60,680 nucleotides of DNA. Origin: an uncultured Roseburia sp. (GTDB lineage Bacteria > Bacillota > Clostridia > Lachnospirales > Lachnospiraceae). The stretch is from positions 1 to 60,680 of the forward strand of contig CANRSX010000030.1 in NCBI GenBank assembly GCA_947642555.1, written 5' to 3'. The first letter of the stretch is position 1. Every line of letters starts with the position of its first letter. Made by a program: the position numbers and the translations under genes. The notes below the pieces were generated by a model. That model did no database searches and had not been told where the DNA came from. It saw only the letters and a list, made by a program, of their open reading frames with translations. Shown piece by piece: positions 32,903 to 41,411 of the stretch.

Positions 32903-33027
32903 CCCTCCTTCCTCTCGTCTGGAGGGCTTTTCCCCTCCGAGATAGCAGAAGGGGCAGCCGCCGGGCTCTTTGGTTTCCCATTTTGTCAGATTAACACACT
33001 TTTCTTCATTTGTAAATATTTTTATTA

Positions 33028-33189
33028 AAAAGTTCAGCCATGCTTCGCAAAATGGGCGAATCGTGCTCGCACGAATGAGCACATTCTGTGAAGCATGAGC
33101 GGAGCGCCCGTATATGAGCAAAAATGAGCTGCGTTAGCAGCGGAAAGCGCTGAAAGCGCGATTTTGCGAATGGCGCGGGCTGAACTTTT
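33028..33189. repeat. 162-bp structured element with 12-bp terminal inverted repeats
   Basis: AAAAGTTCAGCC (33028-33039) and its complement GGCTGAACTTTT (33178-33189) bound a region full of nested dyads (ATGCTTC/GAAGCAT, GTGCTC/GAGCAC, GCTGC/GCAGC, AAAGCGC repeats). No ORF with a ribosome site. It lies between the toxin promoter and the convergent alpha/beta hydrolase gene. It looks like a MITE-like or REP-like repeat; other genomic copies would settle it. Confidence 0.5.
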
Positions 33190-33211
33190 CGTAACTTTTT
33201 GGATAAATCTT

Positions 33212-34192
33212 TTACATCCTCCCCCGCAGAAACTCCTCAATCGCTCCGTAATACGCCTCCGGATTCTTATCCTGCGCCTGCCCGTGCCCGGCGCCCTCCA
33301 CGATCAGAAGCTCCTTCTCACAGGACGCCGTCTCATACAGATCCACCGACATCTGATACGAAATCATCGCGTCCTGATCCCCGTGGATAAACAGGGTCGG
33401 TGTGCGGCTTTGGGAGACAGCCTGCAATGCGGAGGCATCATACAGGTCGTAGCCGCCGCGCGCCAGAAGCGCCAGGCGGGCGCTGTCCACAAGCGGGAAT
33501 GCGGGCAGGTAAAACCATTCGGTGATCTTCTCGCCGAACATCGAGTAGGCGTCCGTGTAGGCACAGTCGGAGATCACGGCCGTCACATTTTCCGGCAGCG
33601 TCTCTTCTCCGGACATCATCAGCGCCGTAGCCGCCCCCATGGACTGCCCATGAAGGACAATCTTCGCCTCCGGATCCACGGAGAGAATATAATCGATCCA
33701 CAGCATACAGTCAAAGTGATCCGTCCAGCCCATGCCGATAAAATCGCCCTCGCTCTCCCCCTGACACCGCAGGTCCGGCACAAGCACGTGATACCCGTTG
33801 GTGTGATACCAGTAAGCGAAGGGATACATCTCCTCCTTCCAGCCCGTGTAGCCGTGAAGCAGGAGCACCCAGGATCCGCTCTCCTCCTGTAAAAATTCCT
33901 CCGCAATCAGCGTATAGCCGTCTTCTGTCTCCACCGACAGCTTCTGACGTTCCACATTCTGAAACCACTCCGAAGCGGCGTCCAGGGATTCCCGGCGGGT
34001 CGTTTTGATATCCTCGCTCTGCACCTGCGCCGCATAGCTGTCCTCCGTGATCCGCTCAAAGGCTTCGAGCTTTCGCATAAAGGATGGCACCAGCGCTGCG
34101 CTGACCAGGACATTGACAAGAATGATATATAAAACGATAAGCATAGTTATAATGCCTATGATAATGACTGCCCGTTTTTTCTTTCGTCCCAT
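33212..34192 (-). CDS. membrane-anchored alpha/beta hydrolase
   Basis: 326 aa. A basic N-terminus and one membrane helix (VIIIGIITMLIVLYIILVNVL) place the catalytic domain outside. The triad is visible: Ser184 in HGQSMGAA, Asp272 or 274 in FIHGDQDAM, His303 in EGAGHGQ, with the oxyanion segment LLLHGYTGW. It resembles clostridial esterases of the BEM46/peptidase S9-like group; substrate unknown. ATG 34192 is chosen over 34258 by position of the basic anchor and a GGGAG site. Confidence 0.85.
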   Translation of the reverse strand: MGRKKKRAVIIIGIITMLIVLYIILVNVLVSAALVPSFMRKLEAFERITEDSYAAQVQSEDIKTTRRESLDAASEWFQNVERQKLSVETEDGYTLIAEEFLQEESGSWVLLLHGYTGWKEEMYPFAYWYHTNGYHVLVPDLRCQGESEGDFIGMGWTDHFDCMLWIDYILSVDPEAKIVLHGQSMGAATALMMSGEETLPENVTAVISDCAYTDAYSMFGEKITEWFYLPAFPLVDSARLALLARGGYDLYDASALQAVSQSRTPTLFIHGDQDAMISYQMSVDLYETASCEKELLIVEGAGHGQAQDKNPEAYYGAIEEFLRGRM

Positions 34193-34347
34193 GGCACTTT
34201 TCTCCCGTTTCCCCTTTGCCGGCATCAGGCCGGATATGTTACTTCCAGTGTAACACATCCGACCATATTTTTCCGCAGGAAAATTCCGCCAGTGGACGAC
34301 GCTTTCCCCCTGCAGGCTGTCCCGTCCTCCGAATTCCTGTCGTCCGT

Positions 34348-35463
34348 TTATACAAACCTCTCCCAGTCCCCAAAGGCCTTTGGCTTCTCACAGGAGGATT
34401 CCACCTTCACAAACGCCCCGGATTTACTGCTCTCCTCCATCCGGCAGATCACATCCAGCACATGGCGGGCCATCCGTTTATCCGTCCGGTGCCGATGCCC
34501 CTCCCGGATCGCCGCTGCCATCTCCGCCGGGCCGATGCCCCGGCTGTTCTCCGAGAGGGCGCTGACCGGCTCTAATACCTCCGCCTTTTCCTCAAAGGGA
34601 TTCGCCGCCTCACAGGTGATGAGCGTCACCTCACCGCCGAACTGGTTCGCGTCCCCCAGCTTTAGCACGCCTTTCGTCCCGTAAATATAAAATACCGCAA
34701 GATCTTTTAAAATACTCTCCCCATTGATGGAAAATGTGCCGGTCACGCCGCTTTCAAACTGCAGCACCGCGGAGATCTGGCTCTCATTCGGATACGTAAA
34801 CTCCTTCCCGAATTCCGGGCTCTGCGGGAAAATATTGGTGCGCCGCTCCCGCGGATTCGCATAGACGGCGTTCACCCGCTCCACCGGCCCCAGCAGGCTG
34901 ACGAGCGCAGTCAGATAGTACACGCCGTAATCCGCCCCGACTCCGCCGCCGGGCATCCGCAGGAAGGAAAAGATACTCGTGAGGATATCTGTATTCCGGT
35001 TCGCGCAGACGAGAAACCCCGTCACCTCCCCGATCCTTCCGTCATCAATCGCTTTTCGCGCCGTCTGTAGTCCGGATCCCAGGAAGGTATCCGGCGCAGA
35101 GCCGAGATACAGCCCCTTTTCGTCCGCCAGCGCCACGAGTTCCCCCGCTTCCTCCGTCGTGAGCGTCATTGTCTTTTCCGTATACACATGCTTTCCCGCA
35201 AGAAGCGCCTGTTTTATCAGCTCATAATGCGTCGGCGCCGGCGTCAGCACGACGACCATCTCGATGGACGCATCCCCGAGGATCTCCTCAAAAGTACATG
35301 CCTTAATCCCGTACTGCGCCGCTTTTTTCTGTGCGCTCTCCATGTGCTTCGCACAGCAGCTGACCACCTCAAGATTGTTATGCCGGTTTATCATATTGGT
35401 CAGATAAATGTCGCTGATCGACCCGCAGCCGACCACTGCCGTTTTTACTGGTTTCTGATCCAT
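34348..35463 (-). CDS. Gfo/Idh/MocA-family oxidoreductase
   Basis: 371 aa. Rossmann loop AVVGCGSISDIYL, catalytic motif HVYTEKTMTLTTEE (EK-T rather than EKP), and GGGVGADYGVYYLTALV carrying the family His/Tyr region. It probably acts on sugars or inositols with the alcohol dehydrogenase encoded 116 bp upstream on the same strand. AAAGGAGAGGAG precedes ATG 35463. Confidence 0.85.
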   Translation of the reverse strand: MDQKPVKTAVVGCGSISDIYLTNMINRHNNLEVVSCCAKHMESAQKKAAQYGIKACTFEEILGDASIEMVVVLTPAPTHYELIKQALLAGKHVYTEKTMTLTTEEAGELVALADEKGLYLGSAPDTFLGSGLQTARKAIDDGRIGEVTGFLVCANRNTDILTSIFSFLRMPGGGVGADYGVYYLTALVSLLGPVERVNAVYANPRERRTNIFPQSPEFGKEFTYPNESQISAVLQFESGVTGTFSINGESILKDLAVFYIYGTKGVLKLGDANQFGGEVTLITCEAANPFEEKAEVLEPVSALSENSRGIGPAEMAAAIREGHRHRTDKRMARHVLDVICRMEESSKSGAFVKVESSCEKPKAFGDWERFV

Positions 35464-35579
35464 TGCTCCTCTCCTTTCTGGTATCCGCGTCATGAGGTCA
35501 GACACTTTTGACCCTGACATCATTGTATCAAAGTATCCTTTTTCCGTAAAGCCATGATGACAGCAGGCGGCAGGCCGTT

Positions 35580-36560
35580 TCAGCAGCGGATGGCTCCCTT
35601 GATAAACCCGTCCGCGTGCGTTTCCATGATCTCATTCGCCCGGTCAAATTCCTCCATCTCAAAGACCCGGGTAACACCGGTAAATTTCCATATTCCTTTC
35701 TCCAGAAGCTCCATGCAGCGTTTGCAGAGTCCCGCTTCATAGCGAATCCTTCTCTCATGGCAGTTGATGGAGGTAAAGGCCTTAAAATTCCACAGCATGT
35801 AGTCAATCGACCTCATCCCGTCATTGTGATACCCGCCGATCCCCAGCCGTCCGTGGGCACGCACCATCTCCCCCGCGAGGCGCAGGCCGTCCTCCGTCCC
35901 GGTAAATTCCATCACGGTCGGGACTCCCACCGAAAACAGCCCTGCATTATCACCGTCCCTGGTCAGATCCACCTGCCCCATGGTCTCCCAGTTCAGCAGA
36001 TATTTTCCCGGCAGCTCCTCTGGCAGATAGGTCTCGGTTGCCCCGAAACGCTTTGCATGCTCCAGCGCTTCCGGCCGTTTATCCACCGCGATAATGGTCC
36101 CGTATCCCATCGCGCGGAATAAAGAAATCGTCCCGAGCCCCATATAGCCGCAGCCCACCACGGCGACGGTATCGCCCAGGGTCTCCACCGGCAGCTTCAT
36201 CGCCGCAGAGAGCAGGCACGCCAGAGGCTCCGAGATCGCATCCTCGTCCTTTAAGCAGTCCGGCACATGCGCTGTCTTATCCGGCTCCATCACAATATAC
36301 TCCTTAAAAGCGCCTCCCCCCAGTCCGGTCACCCGGTCGCCCACAGAAAAGCCTTCCACCTTCGCTCCGACCGCTTCCACCACGCCGATGGATTCATGCC
36401 CCAGGATATCGCCCTCCTTCGCCGTGCTCCAGGGGTAAAATTCCGAGTGGCACATCCCGGATAATGTCACGCGCACCAGAAGCTGATTCTCCGTGATCTG
36501 CGGCTTTGGCACCATGACGATCCGGCTTTTGCGCGGCCCTGCCATCACAATCTGTCTCAT
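35580..36560 (-). CDS. zinc-type alcohol/sorbitol dehydrogenase (MDR family)
   Basis: 326 aa. The GroES-like half has catalytic-zinc ligands Cys37 (SGMCHSE) and His55-Glu56 (GHESIGVVEAVG). The nucleotide-binding half has TVAVVGCGYMGLGTIS and a VDKRPEAL acidic residue suggesting NAD(H). The structural-zinc Cys cluster is not apparent. ATG 36560 (GGGAGAG upstream) fits the family start; an ATG at 36572 four codons earlier with AGAGGAAG is nearly as good. It faces a decayed AraC gene, presumably its former regulator. Confidence 0.85.
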   Translation of the reverse strand: MRQIVMAGPRKSRIVMVPKPQITENQLLVRVTLSGMCHSEFYPWSTAKEGDILGHESIGVVEAVGAKVEGFSVGDRVTGLGGGAFKEYIVMEPDKTAHVPDCLKDEDAISEPLACLLSAAMKLPVETLGDTVAVVGCGYMGLGTISLFRAMGYGTIIAVDKRPEALEHAKRFGATETYLPEELPGKYLLNWETMGQVDLTRDGDNAGLFSVGVPTVMEFTGTEDGLRLAGEMVRAHGRLGIGGYHNDGMRSIDYMLWNFKAFTSINCHERRIRYEAGLCKRCMELLEKGIWKFTGVTRVFEMEEFDRANEIMETHADGFIKGAIRC

Positions 36561-36594
36561 TGTCTCTCCCATGTTCTCTTCCTCTCTTTCTGTC

Positions 36595-37119
36595 TCCCCC
36601 GGCACCATCCTCATCATACCGCCGGATGTACCGCACAGCGAAACTTCCGCGGAAGGCTTTCGCGATATCTACTTTCATACGGATTTCATTCCCGGCCTCC
36701 CCCAGAGACAGGACAGCGATCCGTCCTGTGCCGCGCACCGGAATCCGGCAGCTGTTCCGACTCTGCTGTCCGATGACAGGGACGGCAGTCTCCGTTCCCT
36801 GCTCACGCTCATGCTCCGCCGCTATTTTCAGACCGACGGGAACGATGCGCTGATCGCTTCCCTGTATCACTCTGTCATGCTCCTGCTGGACGAATGGCTC
36901 TCTCCCGTATGGCCGGATCCTGTGACTGAGCTGCTGAAAGACCGGTTTGCCACGGAATTTACCGACCCGGAGCTCAATATTACGGCGATACTTGAAGAGA
37001 GCGGCTATACAGCAGACTACATCCGACGCCGTTTTCCCGGGCAACCGGTATGACTCCCGCTATTTTGCGAGAATCTTTCGGAAGGAGACCGGCATGACGC
37101 CCCACGACTATTATTCCGG
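36595..37119 (+). pseudogene. AraC-family regulator remnant
   Basis: Frame 1 encodes a cupin piece (SPGTILIIPPDVPHSE, FRDIYFHTDF), a helical middle and the first HTH (NITAILEESGYTADYIRRRF). At about 37040 it breaks off. A second frame resumes with NRYDSRYFARIFRKETGMTP, which is the second HTH. The roughly 35 residues that should separate the two helices are missing, so there is an internal deletion with a frameshift. The 5' end is also gone: coding similarity begins next to the start of the divergent dehydrogenase. A dead activator of that dehydrogenase is the simplest reading. Confidence 0.8.
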
Positions 37120-37749
37120 CGCGTCACAGAGCCCCAGAAGCTTCCACATCACGCCGTGCAGCCCTCCGTTCGATTCATAAACCGCCACGTGGTCCGTATC
37201 CGTGCTCCGCTCCGAAAACATCGGAAACAAAAACCCGCACACCGGCTTCCCGGGCTCATACTCTCCCGTCAGCGGACAGACCGCGCAGATAAAGTACTCA
37301 TATACCTCCTCGGATTCCCCGAGCCGTACCTTGTCCTTCGCCTTCACCGGCACGTCGTAGCGGTCATGATACAGAAGAATCGCATAATCCCCGTGCGCTC
37401 TCCTGCGGTATGCCTCCGCCACCAGCTCATAAAAGGTGTACAGCAGCGCATCGTTTTTCAGGCTGCAGTCCCGCATCGCCAGAAGAAGCTGCCGGATCCC
37501 GCCCGGCTTTTGTGCTTCCGGGAGAAACCGGTATGAAAGCAGCTTCTCGTTGGATGCGGAAAACGGTATCCCTTTCGCAACCGCAAGGTGCTTCTCTTTC
37601 TCCGCTGCGGACAGATTCAGGAAATTTACATTAAAGCTCCCGTCCATCTCTCCGTCCCGGTCCATATAGCATCCGGCCGCCCGGGTAAAGGACGTCCGCG
37701 TCACCGTCATCCGCCGGGTCAGCTCCATCATGTCTTCTCTGTCAATCAT
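37111..37749 (-). CDS. DUF4317-like protein, short form
   Basis: 212 aa. MIDREDMMELTRRMTVTRTSF, GCYMDRDGEMDGSFNVNFL, AILLYHDRYDVPVK, SEEVYEYFICAVCPLTGEY and FLFPMFSERSTDTDHV follow the N-terminal half of DUF4317 proteins. Known members I recall are clearly longer, so the C-terminal half is probably missing. Its stop coincides with the end of the AraC remnant, so a rearrangement there may have cut both genes. ATG 37749 overlaps the MATE gene stop (ATGA). Function unknown. Confidence 0.65.
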   Translation of the reverse strand: MIDREDMMELTRRMTVTRTSFTRAAGCYMDRDGEMDGSFNVNFLNLSAAEKEKHLAVAKGIPFSASNEKLLSYRFLPEAQKPGGIRQLLLAMRDCSLKNDALLYTFYELVAEAYRRRAHGDYAILLYHDRYDVPVKAKDKVRLGESEEVYEYFICAVCPLTGEYEPGKPVCGFLFPMFSERSTDTDHVAVYESNGGLHGVMWKLLGLCDAPE

Positions 37750-39086
37750 ATTCCCCGCTCCGTCTTTCTTAAAATTGTAAAGCAGATCACCGTGGAGAGG
37801 ATGATCGAAACATAATCCGCCACGCCCTGTGCAAAAATCACGCCGTTTAACCCAAAGACCGCGTTCAGCAGAAAGACCATCGGCACAAACACCAGCCCCT
37901 GGCGGCAGATTGTAAGGATCAGTGACGGAAGCGCTTTTCCCATCCCCTGAAGCGTATTGATATTTAAAAACAAAATCCCGATCACCGGCCCGGAAATCTG
38001 CAACGCGATCATCATGCCGATCCCGGCCTCCACCACGGCCGCATCATCGATAAAGGCCCGGATGATCCCTTCCTTTGCAACAACCATTACAATGGTAAGA
38101 ATTGTTCCCATCACCACTGCGCAAAGTCCGGTAAACCGGTACACCTGCCTGAGCCGCTTTATGTTTCGCGCGCCGTAATTATAACCGATCAGCGGCTGAA
38201 TCCCGGCGCACAGACCGATCTGCAGCATCACCACGAGCATATTTGCCTTCATCGCGACACCCATTGCCGCAACCGGATTGTCCCCGTAGGAAGCCAGCAC
38301 ATTATTTAAAACGATGTTGGCAAAGCTCATCAGAATATTATTTAACGACGCCGGAATCCCGATTGCCATCACACCGGTCGCGATCCGATCCCCTGCCTTA
38401 AAATCAGAAAGCCGGATCGAAAGTGAAGATTTCTTCCTTAAAAAATAGATCAGATAAAACACGCAGGCTGCCATGTTTCCGATCACCGTCGCGATCGCGG
38501 CGCCGGCGACGCCCCAGCCGAAGCCTAAAATCATCACGGGGTCCAGCACGATATTCGTCACGGTCCCGATCATATTTCCAATCATGGACTCCTTCGCGGC
38601 GCCCTCGCCTCTTAAGATGTTCCCGAAGGCCGTGCCGAACATGATAAACGGCCCGCCAAAGGAGACATAGGTCAGATACTGTCTCGCGTAACCGATCGTA
38701 TTCTCACTCGCGCCGATCATGTTTAAAATCGGATTCATGGCGATCAGAAACACCGCCGCCATGATCACCCCGAGTCCCAGGGATCCGTAACAGCAGAACG
38801 ATGAGATCTGCCTCGCGCGTTCTGTCCGCTTCTCTCCCAGCGCCCTTGAGATCGCGGAGCTCCCGCCGATGCCGAAAAGATTGCCCAGCGCCATAAGCAC
38901 CAGAAAGACCGGCGTGGCCAGCGACACCGCCGCCACCTGCATCGCATCGTTCGTCTGCCCGATAAAAAAGGTGTCAGCCATATTATATATGACAACCACA
39001 AGCATCGTAATAATCGTCGGCACTGCCATCACGGAGACCGCTTTGGCCACCGGCGCGTCTTCAAATAATTCTTTATTCGTATTCAT
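37746..39086 (-). CDS. MATE-family efflux transporter
   Basis: 446 aa, twelve predicted membrane segments in two related halves (VPTIITMLVVVIYNMADTFF at the start; GIPASLNNILMSFANIVLNN in the second half, with a YNYGARN loop). Exports drugs or metabolites using Na+ or H+. AGGAGG precedes ATG 39086. Controlled by a strong promoter with a palindromic operator just downstream of it, typical of MarR or TetR control, although no such regulator is adjacent. Confidence 0.93.
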   Translation of the reverse strand: MNTNKELFEDAPVAKAVSVMAVPTIITMLVVVIYNMADTFFIGQTNDAMQVAAVSLATPVFLVLMALGNLFGIGGSSAISRALGEKRTERARQISSFCCYGSLGLGVIMAAVFLIAMNPILNMIGASENTIGYARQYLTYVSFGGPFIMFGTAFGNILRGEGAAKESMIGNMIGTVTNIVLDPVMILGFGWGVAGAAIATVIGNMAACVFYLIYFLRKKSSLSIRLSDFKAGDRIATGVMAIGIPASLNNILMSFANIVLNNVLASYGDNPVAAMGVAMKANMLVVMLQIGLCAGIQPLIGYNYGARNIKRLRQVYRFTGLCAVVMGTILTIVMVVAKEGIIRAFIDDAAVVEAGIGMMIALQISGPVIGILFLNINTLQGMGKALPSLILTICRQGLVFVPMVFLLNAVFGLNGVIFAQGVADYVSIILSTVICFTILRKTERGI

Positions 39087-39111
39087 TTCCGTTTTCCTCC
39101 TGTCTTTTGAG

Positions 39112-39131
39112 ATTGTAAGTGCGCTAACAAT
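39112..39131. promoter_or_regulatory. palindromic operator in the MATE leader
   Basis: A 20-bp dyad, ATTGTAAGTGCGCTAACAAT, symmetric at 16 of 20 positions. It lies just downstream of the expected transcription start, a road-block position. MarR-family sites have this shape. Confidence 0.5.
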
Positions 39132-39143
39132 CTAGCAGAACTT

Positions 39144-39172
39144 ATTATACGACAGGATTTTTGGAAATGCAA
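39144..39172 (-). promoter_or_regulatory. promoter of the MATE-DUF4317 operon
   Basis: TTGCAT, 17 bases, TATAAT on the minus strand. Confidence 0.75.
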
Positions 39173-39185
39173 GCGTAAATTACAT

Positions 39186-39899
39186 TCAGTCCGCAGCGTC
39201 CATCCCGCAGAGGACAGCTGAATTTGTCCCGTAAAAGATATCCTCATGCCCGCTGATCTTTTTGCAGAATTCCTCCATCCGCTCCCACATCCCCTCATAA
39301 AAATCAAATTCGTAGCTGTGTCCCCAGATATAGAACAGCTTCGGGGTTTCAGGCTGTAAACGGATAAATTCATCTGCGAGCGAAAACATGTGATCCATAT
39401 CGCAGTGATACACCGTGGGCTCAAAGGCCAGCAGATCGTTTTGCAGGTCAAAATTCCCGGTGCAGCGGACCGTGCGTGCATAGCGCATCTTCGTGTGCTC
39501 CCTTAGGATCCGGACAATCCGTTCATCGCAGTCGCCGTAAGGGTACGCCATCCCCACAACCTCCTGTCCGGACAGCTCCTCCAGCCGTTTCTGATCCTCA
39601 TTCACCTGCCGGATCAGTTCCGCCTCCTCCATGTCATACAGATGCGGATGCGTCAGCGTGTGCACCGCCACCTCGTGCCCCCGGTAAAGCTCCTCCACCC
39701 GCTCCGGCGCGATCCTGTGATGCGTCGTCACCGCCCCGTTGACATGGCAGGTGATATCCTTTTTGGTCCCGAGAAGCTCCGAATTGATATTAAAGGTCGC
39801 CTTCAGCCCGTACCGGTCAAACATCTCAATCAGCCGCTCGTCCTGCGTCACCCCGTCGTCGTAGCTGAAGGTAACCGCCTTTCTTTTTCCGTCAAACAT
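39186..39899 (-). CDS. polysaccharide deacetylase (NodB/CE4) family protein
   Basis: 237 aa. Metal and catalytic residues: Asp14-Asp15 in FSYDDG, His80 and His84 in VHTLTHPH, and the MAYPYGDCDERI motif 3 region. No signal peptide, so it is cytoplasmic or a small-substrate deacetylase (as in the polysaccharide deacetylase-like enzymes of sugar loci). AGAGGAAT precedes ATG 39899. It ends just before the MATE promoter and stands alone. Confidence 0.88.
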   Translation of the reverse strand: MFDGKRKAVTFSYDDGVTQDERLIEMFDRYGLKATFNINSELLGTKKDITCHVNGAVTTHHRIAPERVEELYRGHEVAVHTLTHPHLYDMEEAELIRQVNEDQKRLEELSGQEVVGMAYPYGDCDERIVRILREHTKMRYARTVRCTGNFDLQNDLLAFEPTVYHCDMDHMFSLADEFIRLQPETPKLFYIWGHSYEFDFYEGMWERMEEFCKKISGHEDIFYGTNSAVLCGMDAAD

Positions 39900-39983
39900 C
39901 GTTTATTCCTCTCTTTCTGACATATTTTAATCTGATTATACCACATCCTGATACGGAACTCAAAAAAGCTGTTTAACCGATGC

Positions 39984-40028
39984 AAAAGGCGGCCGGCCAT
40001 ATCCCGTGAGATATGGCCGGCCGCCTTT
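39984..40028 (-). terminator. terminator after the GntP-family permease
   Basis: Perfect 19-bp stem (39985-40003 with 40010-40028), 6-base loop. On the minus strand the stem ends in TTT and is followed by one further T (39984). Confidence 0.8.
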
Positions 40029-40053
40029 ATGATATGAGAACAAACGTGTCTGT

Positions 40054-41391
40054 CTACAGAAAGATCAGACTCAGCACAAACACCGTCGCCAGCGCTGCCA
40101 GAGACTGCAGCACACTGATCAGCGGTATGGTCTTATATGCAACCGAGGTATCCATCTCCGAGGTGGTCGCCGTCACCCAGAAGAAATCATCGTTGCCGTG
40201 GAACACCATCAGTCCGCCCGCGGCACAGGCCAGCATGGCGATCACGCGTCCGATCGGGGAGCCGAAGCCGAGCACATCCATTAACGGCGTGATCATCGTC
40301 GCCGCCGTCACCATTGCGATCGTAGCGGAGCCCACGCAGGTACGGAAGATAAATCCGATAATAAACGGCGCCAGGATCCCGATCGTCAGTCCGGAAAACG
40401 CGTTGGTCAGAATCCCCTGAAGCGGGGAGGCTTTGAGCACGCCCGAGAACGCGCCGCCTGCCCCTACGATCAGCACGATCTGTCCGGCGGTCTTTAACGC
40501 GTCCGCGAACACACCGTCAAATCCCCACGCCTCTTTATCCTGCGGGAAAATCTGATGATATCCCGCCAGTGCGATTAAAAGTCCCACCAGAAGGGCCACC
40601 GCCGGAGTCCCCAGCACACCGGCCACACTCATGACAATCCCGGACAATCCGCACATCTCGCCGATGGTTTTGATTAACATCAGCACGATCGGGGCCAGAA
40701 TCGGGAGAAACGCCATCAGCGGGCTCGGAAGCTTCTGATTTTCCGGCGTTTCCGCCACGTTCTTCGGCAGATAATCAAATTTCTTTCCGGCCTTCACCGC
40801 GCCGAAATATCCGACCAGCATAACCGGGATGGAAACCAGCGCTCCGAAGAGAATCACATACCCGAGATCCGCGCTTAAAATACCTGCCACTGCCAGCGGT
40901 CCCGGCGTCGGCGGCACAAACATATGGGTTGCGTGAAGTCCCATACACATGGCGATCGCCATGGTTGTCATGGAAATCTTTGTATCCTTGGAAATTCTCT
41001 TGGCAATCGGGCTGAGCAGCACGAAGGCCGAGTCACAGAACACAGGGATCGAGACAAAATATCCGGTGATCGCGAGGCCCAGCGCCGCGTGCTTCTCCCC
41101 CGTAATTTTTAAAATCGTCTTCGCCATGGTCTCCGCCGCGCCGGATTTTTCCAGCAGCGCGCCCGTGACCGTTCCCAGCGCAATCACAAGACCGATATCC
41201 GCCATGGTTCCCCCCATCCCGGAGGTAAAGGCGCTCATCATATCCTGCATATTCATGCCGGAAACCGCCGCAAAGGTAACCGTCGTCGCGATCAGCGCGA
41301 AGAACGGATGTATTTTAAATTTTACCGTACACAGCACCAGGACAAGAACACCCAGCACCAGTCCTGCAATCACAAATGCATTGGTATACAT
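40054..41391 (-). CDS. GntP-family permease, probable D-serine transporter
   Basis: 445 aa, about 12 membrane segments. It has FFALIATTVTFAAVSGM, SIPVFCDSAFVLLSPIA, THMFVPPTPGPLAVAGIL and TCVGSATIAMVTAATMI, all GntP-family hallmarks. The family imports gluconate, D-serine (DsdX) or related acids with protons. It lies 20 bp after D-serine ammonia-lyase in one operon, so D-serine is the likely substrate. Confidence 0.9.
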   Translation of the reverse strand: MYTNAFVIAGLVLGVLVLVLCTVKFKIHPFFALIATTVTFAAVSGMNMQDMMSAFTSGMGGTMADIGLVIALGTVTGALLEKSGAAETMAKTILKITGEKHAALGLAITGYFVSIPVFCDSAFVLLSPIAKRISKDTKISMTTMAIAMCMGLHATHMFVPPTPGPLAVAGILSADLGYVILFGALVSIPVMLVGYFGAVKAGKKFDYLPKNVAETPENQKLPSPLMAFLPILAPIVLMLIKTIGEMCGLSGIVMSVAGVLGTPAVALLVGLLIALAGYHQIFPQDKEAWGFDGVFADALKTAGQIVLIVGAGGAFSGVLKASPLQGILTNAFSGLTIGILAPFIIGFIFRTCVGSATIAMVTAATMITPLMDVLGFGSPIGRVIAMLACAAGGLMVFHGNDDFFWVTATTSEMDTSVAYKTIPLISVLQSLAALATVFVLSLIFL

Positions 41392-41411
41392 TCTGATTTC
41401 CTCCTTCTCTT

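Noticed and set aside
39984..40028. The 19-bp perfect palindrome as an insertion-sequence end
   Set aside because: It is single, has a small loop and directly follows a stop codon; a terminator explains it.
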